In this document: one piece after another, positions 1-8,293 of the stretch
Layout: each line of letters starts with the position of its first letter
How positions within the stretch are numbered: position 1 is the first letter of the stretch
Source of the DNA: Planctomycetota bacterium
Lineage (GTDB): Bacteria > Planctomycetota > Phycisphaerae > Phycisphaerales > UBA5793
Assembly (NCBI GenBank): GCA_013112555.1
Contig: JABFGK010000001.1
Location: forward strand, 930,001 to 994,000
Reading direction: 5' to 3'
DNA: 64,000 nucleotides
Made by a program: the position numbers and the translations under genes
Notes under the pieces: model-generated
The model's database searches: none
What the model was told of the DNA's origin: nothing
Seen by the model: the letters and a program-made list of their open reading frames with translations, nothing else

Positions 1-1104
1 TGGCACATGCTGAACCGTCAGCACATCATGCATCGTCCCGGCCGAGGGCGACAGCCCACGCAACCGCTGACGCCAGACCGGGGTCTCGTGCTGATCCATG
101 TCCACCAGCACCTGTAACTCAAATGACGGGTCGATCATGTTCCCGCCGTCGGCCAACTGGGCCCGGGCCTCGCCATATGGGATCACACCCACGACATTTA
201 CTTCAATGTCCGGCCCGAACTGCTGCTGAAACAACTCCTGCGAGTGCAGCGGGAGACTCGGGGCGTGCTCCGTACCGGCCGGGGCATCGTTGTATCTCGG
301 CAACCGAGGCAGGCGAACCTCAACACCGCGCGATGTGGTTGCATCACGGATATACACCGATGTCCTGATCTGATCAAAGAACCGGTCCAGTGCCACCCCG
401 TTGCGCAGCAAGACCATGTCGCCTTCCACTTTGGCCCGGCCGTACAGCATGCTGCCCAATGCGAGGATGATGATCCCCGTATGAACCGTCAGTACGCCGA
501 TATTCGGGACCGAGAACTCCACCCGCCGAATTGTCGCGACGACGAGATTCATCACAAAGAACAACAATGCATACCGAAACGGCCACCACGAGTAGAACTC
601 GATCTCCGTCATCTCCATGGCCGGCAACTGCCGCAGCAGTGTGCCCTTGTGCTGTTCGGCTTGCTCGGCAAAGAACCGGAAGCCGGAGACCGGCTCACCC
701 GGGTGATACACGACCGCCGGCCCGACAACCCACCACCAGATACCCAACCCCAGCCCCAGCCCGACGGCGAGTCCTGCAAACCGGATGAGAAACGCGCCAC
801 GCAGCCGGCTGTCATCAGCGTCGGTGCTGGCCCGGGACCCTACACCCCGCATCAGCAGCAGCATGATGGCCACACACCCACCGGTGCACAGCAAGAAACA
901 GGCTGCGTAGAAAAGGTAGGTCGGGATCAATGCCAGCAGCCCGATCGGCACACTTGCCAACCCACCGTACGACGCGATCAGGACGAGCAGACACACGGCC
1001 AGACTGATCGAACTGAACGCAGTCAACAGCCATCTGACCGGTGCCAATGGCCCTGTCAGATGAGCGCGGTCCCACTTCTGAGCCTGCTTCCACTTTGCAC
1101 TCAT
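1..1104 (-). CDS. ResB-like cytochrome c biogenesis membrane protein (3' part beyond window)
   Basis: An open frame of 368 codons starts at an ATG at 1104 and runs off the left edge without a stop, so the C-terminal part is missing. Hydrophobic segments lie near residues 18-40, 48-75, 98-125 and 170-190. A later stretch (near residues 195-235) has the pattern VHTGIIILALGSMLYG followed by KVEGDMVLL, which resembles the HxG...G...EG region of ResB/Ccs1. ResB-family proteins deliver reduced apocytochrome c to the CcsA haem-ligation protein on the outer face of the inner membrane, and in many bacteria the two are fused, so the missing part could hold CcsA. The family assignment comes from membrane topology and this motif only; another large membrane protein is possible. 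Confidence 0.55.
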   Translation of the reverse strand, partial: MSAKWKQAQKWDRAHLTGPLAPVRWLLTAFSSISLAVCLLVLIASYGGLASVPIGLLALIPTYLFYAACFLLCTGGCVAIMLLLMRGVGSRASTDADDSRLRGAFLIRFAGLAVGLGLGLGIWWWVVGPAVVYHPGEPVSGFRFFAEQAEQHKGTLLRQLPAMEMTEIEFYSWWPFRYALLFFVMNLVVATIRRVEFSVPNIGVLTVHTGIIILALGSMLYGRAKVEGDMVLLRNGVALDRFFDQIRTSVYIRDATTSRGVEVRLPRLPRYNDAPAGTEHAPSLPLHSQELFQQQFGPDIEVNVVGVIPYGEARAQLADGGNMIDPSFELQVLVDMDQHETPVWRQRLRGLSPSAGTMHDVLTVQHVP

Positions 1105-1252
1105 GTACTTGGATTCCGGAAGGTTATCGCTCGTCCCTCACCTGCCTCGGGACGCTGGATGGCATACCTGACGATCTATCGTCACGCAATCGTACCACGG
1201 GCCATCTCTAAAACCATAAAACTTCCGGTAAATGGGTATTTTGCTGGGCCGG

Positions 1253-2671
1253 TCAACTCGACGCAATGCAGAAAGCCGTCAGGTCGTCAGCCTGGTTCAG
1301 CGAGCCTGCCTGTTCGTCCAGCGAATCGGCCAGATGCTCGAGTGCCATCTTCAGCGGCGTGTCCGGGTGGAACAGCGTGCTGAAGCGACTCAGGTATCGG
1401 GTCGACGGCGATCGCACTTCCGGGATACAGCCCTCGGCGACCGCTTCCGGGAAGGCCATCTCAAACCCGTCCGTGTAGACGAGCAACCGCTCACGGTCCT
1501 TCAACTCGACAGAGACCTCCGGATACGTCTCGTCCGGGAACACACCGAGCAATCCCCCGGTCGTCTCAATCGCCCGAACCGAACCGTCAGGGTGCAGCAC
1601 CACAGGCGGCGGATGGCCGGCCCCTGCCAGCCGAACCACATGTGTATCCGTGTCGATCACACCGCAGATGGCCGTCGCAAACCGGCCGTCAAACTCGCGG
1701 TGCATGGCGAGGTCGGAGTTTAACCGTTCCAGGATCTTGCCCGGCTCAAACTGGTTCCGATCAAGCGCTGACTTGAGACACCGGCTGATGTCGATCGTCA
1801 TCAACGCTGCCGGGACGCCGTGCCCCACCGCATCGGCCACGATGAACCCGAGCCGATGATCGTCCAGTGCAAAGGCATCGTAAATGTCGCCGCTCACGGT
1901 ACTGCACGGGCGGAACAGCACTCCCATCCGAACATCATCGAGTTCCGGCAGAGAAGCCGGTAGCAACTGACGCTGGATCATGGCTGCAATCTGCAGTTCC
2001 TCCTGCAGTTTCACCATCGCCCCGTTCAACCCGGAGTGATACCGCAATGCCAACTTCAACTCGGAACCGAGCCGATCGACGCACTTCTGCCGTGTCAGCA
2101 GTGCGCGGATGCGCGCTGCCAGCAGCGACGGCTGATCGGTCGGAGAACAGATCACATGCCCCTCAGCCAGCAGCGTCCCGGCACAGGACGGCCTTGCCTC
2201 AGACAGGAAGATGGCCGGCAACCGACGTTCCACCAGCAAATCAATCAGGTGGTAGTGAGCAGAGATGAGTTTGCCATCGTCCAGCCTGATCAGAAACAAC
2301 GGGCACCCGCCGGCCCCCGCAGCCTTCTCAATCTCTGCCCAGTGGTCCGTCACATGGGCCACGTCTATCTCCGGGACGGCCGCTGACGGGTCAATCTGCC
2401 CATACTCCGTCGAGACGGCCTGTCGTAACGCCGATAACCACTCCTCATCGTGATGATCATCACTCGCACTCACAAAGATGATGCGGTGGCCCCCGGATGG
2501 CTTCCGCTGCGAGCGGCCGCTGCCTTGGCCACGAGACGAGGACGATGGCGGGAGTGGTACGAGTGGCACCGATGTGACCTCCTCAGTGGGGGTGACAGGC
2601 TCGCCCGCCTGGATGCAGTCTGCACCCCGGCGCGCAATCACAGCTGCCCCCGGTTCACTGAGCGATCTCAA
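1253..2671 (-). CDS. SpoIIE/RsbU-type PP2C serine phosphatase
   Basis: 472 codons from a TTG at 2671, 16 bases after the DUF192 gene. The first 60 residues are low-complexity and Ser/Pro-rich, so a later start is possible. Residues about 65-190 look like a receiver-like or ligand-binding module without clear phospho-acceptor residues. A short coiled linker (LQEELQIAAMIQRQLLP, about 225-240) precedes a SpoIIE phosphatase domain with VSGDIYDAF and DAVGHGVPAALM, the Asp motifs that bind the two metals, and a late YTDGFEMA. QADDLTAF near the end supplies the last Asp. Such enzymes dephosphorylate anti-sigma-factor antagonists in partner-switching stress pathways. No anti-sigma partner lies nearby. 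Confidence 0.88.
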   Translation of the reverse strand: MRSLSEPGAAVIARRGADCIQAGEPVTPTEEVTSVPLVPLPPSSSSRGQGSGRSQRKPSGGHRIIFVSASDDHHDEEWLSALRQAVSTEYGQIDPSAAVPEIDVAHVTDHWAEIEKAAGAGGCPLFLIRLDDGKLISAHYHLIDLLVERRLPAIFLSEARPSCAGTLLAEGHVICSPTDQPSLLAARIRALLTRQKCVDRLGSELKLALRYHSGLNGAMVKLQEELQIAAMIQRQLLPASLPELDDVRMGVLFRPCSTVSGDIYDAFALDDHRLGFIVADAVGHGVPAALMTIDISRCLKSALDRNQFEPGKILERLNSDLAMHREFDGRFATAICGVIDTDTHVVRLAGAGHPPPVVLHPDGSVRAIETTGGLLGVFPDETYPEVSVELKDRERLLVYTDGFEMAFPEAVAEGCIPEVRSPSTRYLSRFSTLFHPDTPLKMALEHLADSLDEQAGSLNQADDLTAFCIASS

Positions 2672-2687
2672 ACACAGTTCGATCTCG

Positions 2688-3239
2688 TCAGTTGTTGGGG
2701 CCTTCTCCCGAATCGGCGTTGTCGAGCATCGTCTTGAGGGACTTCGTGTCGAGATCGATCTTGTCCCCCCGCTTGATCCCGAGTTTCTCCACCATGCCCG
2801 CCTGCAACTCGATCACATACCGGGCCTTGCCCTTGCTCGGGTGCGACGATGATCGCCGAATTCGATCCTTGTACGCCTCCCGGGACTCCCCGTGCTGCAT
2901 CGGTGCCTGAGCCTCCATCGTGTACGTCGAGACGACGTACCCCGAGTGATCGACGTACATGATGTCGATATCCACCAGGCAATCAATCATCCAGAACGAT
3001 CGCTGCTCATCGGTGTCAAACACGAAGATCATGCCGCCGTCTTCTGCGATCGATTCGCGCCCGGACAGACCCTTCTCGCGCGCTGCCGGCGTGGCCGCTA
3101 CTTCCAGCGTAAACCACGTCCCGTTGATCTCCAGCGCATAGGTCCCGGTCGTCTGGCTGTCACAGCCGGCCAATGCGATCAGCCCGACCACAGCCAGGAG
3201 GCACATCGCAGCCGAGCGCATCGCCTTCATCACAGCCAT
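2688..3239 (-). CDS. DUF192 lipoprotein
   Basis: The protein begins with a signal peptide ending in the lipobox LIALAGC, so it should be lipidated and periplasmic or outer-membrane attached. The start is set at the ATG at 3239, just before the signal peptide; a longer frame to 3308 would put an unlikely 23 residues ahead of it and overlap gluQ. The mature part carries the DUF192 core: REKGLSGRESIAEDGGMIFVF, then FWMIDCLVDIDIMYVD, where most family members have FWMKNT. It ends with a segment typical of the family (ARYVIELQAGMVEKLGIKRGD). The biochemical role of DUF192 is not established. Downstream of gluQ and upstream of the SpoIIE phosphatase on the same strand. Confidence 0.82.
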   Translation of the reverse strand: MAVMKAMRSAAMCLLAVVGLIALAGCDSQTTGTYALEINGTWFTLEVAATPAAREKGLSGRESIAEDGGMIFVFDTDEQRSFWMIDCLVDIDIMYVDHSGYVVSTYTMEAQAPMQHGESREAYKDRIRRSSSHPSKGKARYVIELQAGMVEKLGIKRGDKIDLDTKSLKTMLDNADSGEGPNN

Positions 3240-3271
3240 GCCTGCCCAGTCAGGAAACGCGGGGGTTCGGT

Positions 3272-4231
3272 TTACGACGGTTCGATGAGCCATTGGTGGT
3301 CCTTGCATGTGAATACGGTAGGGCTATCAGGCAGCCGGTCCAAGCAAAAGCCCTCCACGAACTCACCGGCCGACAACGCCTGTCGGCTCGGCGTGATCCC
3401 ACACCAGAAGGCCAGGAGCCCCACAATCCGCTCAGGCAGCACCCCTGCATCTCGATACGTTGCCAATCGGGTGTCCCCGTGCCGCTTGGCCAGCCGACGC
3501 CCATCCGCTCCCAGAACCAGCGGCAGATGCGTGTATCGCGGCTCCGGTCCCAGGCCTAGCGCGCGATACAGCAGGAGTTGCCGGGCAGCAGAGTCCAGCA
3601 GATCGTCACCGCGCACGATGTCGGTCACCCCGAACCGGGCATCGTCAACCACCACGGCCAACTGGTAGGCCGGCTGACCTCGCTTCGTCCACACGACGAA
3701 ATCGCCAACGGTCTCCGACGGATCCGGATTCTGATGGCCGGCAAACCCGTCCACGAACTCAACCGGGCCCGGATTCACCACAAACCGCCAGTTCATCTCC
3801 GATTCGGGGCAAAAGGAAGCCGGTCGCTCTGAGTCCGACGGCCTCAGCGACGGCGGGAATCGCTGCTCATGCTCATTCCCATGCGGTGCCGATGCCGCCG
3901 CCTCAATCTCTGCCCTCGTCAACTCGCACGAGTATGCCTGCCTCTGTGCCACAAAGTGCTGCAGGGCTTGAACATACGGCCCCAAATCGTCGCTTTGCGT
4001 GACGATCGGCCCATCCCATTCAATCCCCAACCAGCGCAACACATCAATCGACTCCTGTGCGGCCCATGGTTTGAGGCGCGGCCCGTCAAGGTCCTCCATC
4101 CGGAAGTGCAGCTGCCAGCCGCGCTGGCGTGCCATCGCCCAATTCACAAGAAACGTCCGGGCATTTCCAAGATGCAGCGCTCCCGTCGGTGATGGGGCCA
4201 ACCGGCTTGACTGTTGGCTTTGAACCTCCAA
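3272..4231 (-). CDS. gluQ: Glutamyl-Q tRNA(Asp) synthetase
   Basis: A class I glutamyl-tRNA synthetase catalytic domain without an anticodon-binding domain, about 320 residues, the normal size for GluQ. The start of the Rossmann fold shows RLAPSPTGALHLGNART with the HIGH-like HLGN, and the KMSKS-equivalent is GRRLAKRHGD near residue 265. EDLDGPRLKP and the FVVWTKRGQPAYQLAVVVDD segment are family-typical. GluQ attaches glutamate to queuosine in tRNA-Asp. The frame stays open to 4309, but the conserved fold starts just after 4231, where a TTG follows an AAGGAAAGG stretch; the start is uncertain. Divergent from the pterin dehydratase gene. A tRNA-Asp with GUC anticodon, the substrate, lies at 53021. 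Confidence 0.85.
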   Translation of the reverse strand: MEVQSQQSSRLAPSPTGALHLGNARTFLVNWAMARQRGWQLHFRMEDLDGPRLKPWAAQESIDVLRWLGIEWDGPIVTQSDDLGPYVQALQHFVAQRQAYSCELTRAEIEAAASAPHGNEHEQRFPPSLRPSDSERPASFCPESEMNWRFVVNPGPVEFVDGFAGHQNPDPSETVGDFVVWTKRGQPAYQLAVVVDDARFGVTDIVRGDDLLDSAARQLLLYRALGLGPEPRYTHLPLVLGADGRRLAKRHGDTRLATYRDAGVLPERIVGLLAFWCGITPSRQALSAGEFVEGFCLDRLPDSPTVFTCKDHQWLIEPS

Positions 4232-4288
4232 GATGCACCCGGCCTTTCCTTCGCACAGGGAACCCCTATCGGACAACAGGAGAATCAG

Positions 4289-4585
4289 GTGGTTGAAAAA
4301 CTGGCCCAACCCGACATCGACAGTCGCCTTGCTCAGATCCCGGATTGGAGTCAGGTCGGCGATTCAATCAGCCGCACATTCCAGTTCAAGGACTTTCTGC
4401 CGGCCATCCGGTTTGTCAATTTGCTGGCTGACCATGCAGAATCCGTCCAGCACCACCCTGACATGCTCGTCCGCTACAACCGGGTCACCCTGACACTCAG
4501 CACCCATGATGCCAACGGCCTGTCCGAAAAGGACTTCACCTTTGCCGCCGCTGCTGACAGCCTGGCTGAACAATCTGCATCGTGA
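4289..4585 (+). CDS. phhB: Pterin-4a-carbinolamine dehydratase
   Basis: 98 residues from a GTG at 4289 preceded by AGGAGA at 4278-4283, which favours this start over one at 4214. The sequence has the PCD/DCoH pattern: W near residue 20, then ISRTFQFKDF, AIRFVNLLADHAE, and the active-site VQHHPD followed by VTLTLSTHDANGLSEKDF. The enzyme dehydrates 4a-hydroxytetrahydropterin during pterin recycling. No aromatic amino acid hydroxylase is visible in the window, so its partner is unknown; a role in molybdopterin or folate-type pterin metabolism is possible (folP lies at 33.7 kb, not adjacent). Confidence 0.87.
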   Translation: MVEKLAQPDIDSRLAQIPDWSQVGDSISRTFQFKDFLPAIRFVNLLADHAESVQHHPDMLVRYNRVTLTLSTHDANGLSEKDFTFAAAADSLAEQSAS

Positions 4586-4614
4586 CACACATCCCCCATC
4601 CCACCCCAAAAAAG

Positions 4615-4633
4615 CCGCGACCGGTGGTCGCGG
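4615..4633. repeat. Dispersed CCGCGACC hairpin, copy 1
   Basis: CCGCGACC at 4615-4622 pairs with GGTCGCGG at 4626-4633 around a 3-base loop, an 8-bp perfect stem. It lies 30 bases past the phhB stop, between convergent genes. The same element, with flanking AAAGCCGCGACCG, recurs at 12392 and 12661. It may act as a transcription end signal for both genes, but it lacks a long T run. Confidence 0.6.
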
Positions 4634-4678
4634 TCAATCACAACCCCCCTCACCCCCCGCGCGGTTCCCCCGTCCTCC

Positions 4679-5884
4679 TCACTTCCCCCGCAATCCCTCT
4701 ACATTCGGTTCAATCTCACGATCCCCTGCCTCGAACTCCTCGGCCATCTGAAGCAACAAGTCGGCCGTCTTCGTATCACGAACCTGATACCGGTACACCC
4801 ACGCGCCCCGAAGCAGGCTCCACTGTGCATACGGGCTTGACTCAAACAGAATCGCACATTGCAGCAGCCGCACCGATGCGACCCGAGTCTCACCAACCTC
4901 CGACAGCACCCAGCCGTATTCAAAAAGCAAGCGGTCCAGTGGATACGTCCCCGGGTTCCGTGCCACCTCCTCCAATGCCCCGAGTGCATCCTCCCATTGC
5001 CCCTGTCGCATCAGCAACTGAACCTGCTGCGATGCCTCATTCGTCGGCCTCTGCGCACAGGCCGCATGCAAGACTTCATCCATCACGCGCTGCCAAGACG
5101 GGTCGATAGTGCCTGCTTGCTCAACCGGCTGCGGCCGATCCGCTGGTTCCTGAACAACCGGCTGATTCGTCTCTTCGTTTTGCTCAGGCTCGATGACCAC
5201 ATCATCCGTCTCAGGAGGATGCTCCTCCGGCCCATCATCGGCTGCGTCCCTGCCATCCTCGGATTCCCCTGATTCCTCAGGTGCCTCTTCGAGCGCGGCA
5301 ATCGTCGTGATCAGTTCACTGATCAGCGGCCGCAACCGCGTATTCTCGACCTCAGCCCGTGCACGTTCGAGCATTGCCAGTGCCTGAGCCTTCAGCGCCG
5401 CATTCGGATGATCCGGCAGCCCCACCGGCGCAGCCAGTGCCCAGTACGAATCCGGTTGAATGAGAATCAACTCCGCCCACGCTGCTGCCCCCTCCGTATA
5501 CCGGCCGACGAAATCCAATGCGATCGACAGCCGAAACAAGACCCACGCCTTCTGCCATGCCAGTTCGGCGCTGTCGGCAGCCGCTCGCCAGGCCGTAATC
5601 GCTTCGTCGGACCGGCCGTCGCCCCAGGCGGCTTCCGCGTCAGTCAGAGCAGGCACCGCCGTCAGTGTGATGACACACGTCTCAATCGGTCGATGGCGCT
5701 CGGCAGATCCCAGGAGATACGTGATCTCGCCTTCGGAGATGTCAACAATCTCGATGTTCACAATCGGCATCGCTTCGACGATCAACTCGTCGGCATTGCA
5801 CGGTCGGTGACACGCACCATGCCCGAGCACTCCGATGCACAGGATCGCTGCCATCGTTCGAACTTGCCAATACCCGCCGCTCAC
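4679..5884 (-). CDS. Secreted TPR-like repeat protein with acidic linker
   Basis: 401 residues from a GTG whose last two bases overlap the TGA of the upstream VWA gene (GTGA overlap), indicating translational coupling. An N-terminal hydrophobic stretch (AAILCIGVLGHGAC) is a probable signal peptide. Residues 75-200 form helical repeats rich in Ala and aromatic residues (AWGDGRSDEAITAWRAAADSA) of the tetratricopeptide type. Residues 205-255 are an acidic Glu/Pro linker. A second helical repeat block fills the C-terminus (LLMRQGQWEDALGALEEVAR). TPR proteins beside VWA proteins often form membrane complexes, but no BatA/B/D homologues flank this pair and its function is not known. Confidence 0.65.
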   Translation of the reverse strand: MSGGYWQVRTMAAILCIGVLGHGACHRPCNADELIVEAMPIVNIEIVDISEGEITYLLGSAERHRPIETCVITLTAVPALTDAEAAWGDGRSDEAITAWRAAADSAELAWQKAWVLFRLSIALDFVGRYTEGAAAWAELILIQPDSYWALAAPVGLPDHPNAALKAQALAMLERARAEVENTRLRPLISELITTIAALEEAPEESGESEDGRDAADDGPEEHPPETDDVVIEPEQNEETNQPVVQEPADRPQPVEQAGTIDPSWQRVMDEVLHAACAQRPTNEASQQVQLLMRQGQWEDALGALEEVARNPGTYPLDRLLFEYGWVLSEVGETRVASVRLLQCAILFESSPYAQWSLLRGAWVYRYQVRDTKTADLLLQMAEEFEAGDREIEPNVEGLRGK

Positions 5885-6966
5885 AGCCCCAGTTCCTCGC
5901 GCGTCAGCATCTTGTACCCCTCCACGCCGCCGTTCTGCTCTGCGATCAGTCGCAGCGTATCAAGCGGGTCCTGCTCGACAAACTGCAGCGTCTTGATAAT
6001 CGACTTCGGCCGATCGCTTCCCGGCTTCTTGTTGTAATCGTGGATCTGGTTCAGCAAGACGTCCCGCTCAATCTCGTACTCGCCGGACCCGGTAATGTCG
6101 GTCGACAGGACGAAGATGACGTCCGGGGCCGGGTCCAGTTCACGCAATGCCGCCTTGAACGCTTCGAGCGGATTCGATCGCCCACCGGCACTGATGTTCT
6201 GGTTCGACAGGTCGATCCAGTCGTACACCCACTGCCGATTCTCTCGCGTTGCCGTGATGTACTCGGCCGGCTCACGTTTCTGGGCACGCCGGCCTGCCCC
6301 CGTCGGCCGACGGCTGCGCGACCCGGGTGGCGGCACGATGATCGCCTCATCGTTCTGGAAAAACAGAATGCAGAACTGCTGTGACTCATCAAGTTGATCG
6401 ACACTGCGAATCAACTCATCGATCACGATCGGCAGATATGCCAGCATCGAACCCGAAGCATCGACAATGTAGGCCACGTTCAGCACGTTCGAGCCGCGCA
6501 ACCCGCCGAACGAGACGGCCCGATCACGCCCCTCCGGGGCAAAAGAACGCAACGCATCATCCGACAGCGGCCCAGGAAGCAGTGCCTCAGCCCCGATCGC
6601 ACTGCTGAGTAACTCGGCTGCCATCTCCTGCTCAAGCGCGCTGTCATCGATCCGACTGTCCGTCGCTTCAGGTTCTTGTGACAGGTCATAGTCCGGGGTA
6701 TACAGCGGGTCCCGGCGCAGCGAATGGAAGTCGGCCACCACCGCACGCGGTTCCTCGTCGTGTGACAGAATCAGGCTCGTTGTCCAGGGGATCAGAAAAC
6801 CGAGTACCACAAACAGCACATGGGCGGTGATCGAGGCGATCCATGGCACGACGCGGTTGACTCGCATCCGAGTCACACCCTCGTGCTGCAACTCATCGAC
6901 CTCGGCGGTCACGGCTGCTGCAGCTGGGATCTGGGATCGCCGGTCCTGTGTGCCGGTATCTGACAC
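5881..6966 (-). CDS. Membrane-anchored von Willebrand factor A domain protein
   Basis: 361 residues from a GTG at 6966 with GAGAGG upstream. One membrane segment at residues 42-68 (VPWIASITAHVLFVVLGFLI) puts the C-terminal part in the periplasm. The VWA domain begins near residue 160 with AYIVDASGSMLAY, where DASGS is the metal-ion-dependent adhesion (MIDAS) motif. QFCILFFQNDEAI and DVIFVLSTDITGSGEYE follow as central strands; the last contributes the later MIDAS Asp. A basic Arg/Pro-rich loop lies between. Coupled to the downstream TPR gene. This layout is common in planctomycetes; the ligand is unknown. Confidence 0.82.
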   Translation of the reverse strand: MSDTGTQDRRSQIPAAAAVTAEVDELQHEGVTRMRVNRVVPWIASITAHVLFVVLGFLIPWTTSLILSHDEEPRAVVADFHSLRRDPLYTPDYDLSQEPEATDSRIDDSALEQEMAAELLSSAIGAEALLPGPLSDDALRSFAPEGRDRAVSFGGLRGSNVLNVAYIVDASGSMLAYLPIVIDELIRSVDQLDESQQFCILFFQNDEAIIVPPPGSRSRRPTGAGRRAQKREPAEYITATRENRQWVYDWIDLSNQNISAGGRSNPLEAFKAALRELDPAPDVIFVLSTDITGSGEYEIERDVLLNQIHDYNKKPGSDRPKSIIKTLQFVEQDPLDTLRLIAEQNGGVEGYKMLTREELGL

Positions 6967-7020
6967 GCTTGAATCACCTCTCAGGCTTCGTCAAGTCCCC
7001 TGCCCCGGCCTGAGAGTAGT

Positions 7021-7821
7021 TTAGCCCTTCTTCCCGGCATTTGCGGATGCCTTGCCGGCTTCATCGAGTTTGCGCCGATCACAGCGCGGGCATGAACCCG
7101 GCCCGGAGCCGAAGATCCGATCGACACTGAAACTGCCCGGTCCCATGAACAGCAGCGCCACCGCAATCGCACACAGCGAAACCTGGAGGAACGCGGTATT
7201 CAGCGTCGGGTGCCCGAGCGTGCTCAGCGCCCCGTACCACTCCGTGTACGCAAGCCCTTCGATCTTCGCACACACCGTTTCCCACATCGTCAGGTAGAAC
7301 GCCATCCCCATGGTGATGGCCAGCCCGATCGACCAGAAGCGCGTCATCATCCCAATCAGAATCAGTGCCCCGCCGACCAGTTCCGTGATCATGGCCAGCC
7401 AGGCCAGGATCCTCGGGTATGGCATCTTTGCATCTTCCAGCATCACAGCCAGCCCCAGCAGGCCCCGTGCCCGGACTTTGCCGGTCTCGACGACCGGTGC
7501 AGCCTGAGCCTCTTCCTGTCCGGCATCATCTTCAGGCACCTCGGCTGCCTCGTCCGTTGCGTCATCGGCCCCCTCATCGGTCGCCTCAGGCGTTTCAGCC
7601 TGGTCATCCGTGGCGGTGGCATCGTCAGACTCGGCCGACGCATCCGTCTCAGCCGGGGCCCATTGGGCCCATTTCAACTCATTGACCAGCCGGGCTGCCT
7701 GCTCGCCCTCGAAGTCCTTCACGATCCATTTTCCGTATCCTGCCCAGACGAACACAAAGCCCAGCGCGATCCGCAAGACCAGCGGTCCCAGCGTCAGGCC
7801 GATATGGTCACGTGTCCTCAT
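7021..7821 (-). CDS. DoxX-family membrane protein with acidic insert
   Basis: Starts at the ATG at 7821 preceded by GGGAG eight bases upstream; an in-frame ATG at 7836 is less well supported. The first helix, RIALGFVFVWAGYGKW, is the DoxX signature. After about 50 residues the protein carries an Asp/Glu/Ala-rich insert of about 60 residues (roughly residues 60-115), then returns to the DoxX core with ILAWLAMITELVGGALILIG and two further helices. The C-terminal tail has CPRC and basic residues. DoxX proteins are four-helix inner-membrane proteins linked to thiosulfate oxidation or oxidative stress in some species. The acidic insert between helices 1 and 2 is unusual and probably faces one side of the membrane. 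Confidence 0.78.
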   Translation of the reverse strand: MRTRDHIGLTLGPLVLRIALGFVFVWAGYGKWIVKDFEGEQAARLVNELKWAQWAPAETDASAESDDATATDDQAETPEATDEGADDATDEAAEVPEDDAGQEEAQAAPVVETGKVRARGLLGLAVMLEDAKMPYPRILAWLAMITELVGGALILIGMMTRFWSIGLAITMGMAFYLTMWETVCAKIEGLAYTEWYGALSTLGHPTLNTAFLQVSLCAIAVALLFMGPGSFSVDRIFGSGPGSCPRCDRRKLDEAGKASANAGKKG

Positions 7822-8085
7822 GACGTACACTCCCATTCATTCCGTGATAGCGGGCAAGCCGCTTTGAAGCCATTCCGGGCCGTCCGGCCCTCGCGTGCCG
7901 GCCGAACAACTCCTATACCCTATTCGGCAGCACCATGGCTGACAGTCGAATAGTATCTTGCGGCAGAAACCGGAAAACGGCTCTGCATCCAATACGGGGA
8001 GATGGCGTATCCCGTTTGGGCAAACACCGCCCCCTCTCTGGAAACAGATTGGGGGATGGGGAAAATGTCTTTCAGTATGACTGCT

Positions 8086-8169
8086 GCGGGCGTGGCGGAA
8101 TTGGCAGACGCGTCAGGTTTAGGTCCTGGTGGGGTAATACCCGTGGAGGTTCGAGTCCTCTCGCCCGCA
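8086..8169 (+). tRNA. tRNA-Leu (anticodon UAG)
   Basis: An 84-base cloverleaf: acceptor GCGGGCG (8086-8092) pairs with CGCCCGC (8162-8168), A is the discriminator base and CCA is not encoded. The anticodon stem-loop CAGG-TTTAGGT-CCTG gives anticodon TAG. A long variable arm (GGTGGGGTAATACCC region) and the T loop GGTTCGAGTCC fit a class II leucine tRNA reading CUA/CUG. Confidence 0.95.
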
Positions 8170-8293
8170 TTGCTGCGATACCATCGAAAACTGCCCTGCA
8201 ACCTCACCACGCACGGTGCGTTAAACCACACTGTCCCCCTTGTGGCTCTCACGTTCACACAAAACCGTCCCGCTTTTCCAGAGGAGAAGTAGC

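Noticed and set aside
244..1383. 379-codon plus-strand frame at the left edge
   Set aside because: Composition is Gln/Pro/Arg-rich with no fold-like pattern, while the minus strand gives a regular ResB-like membrane protein over the same bases.
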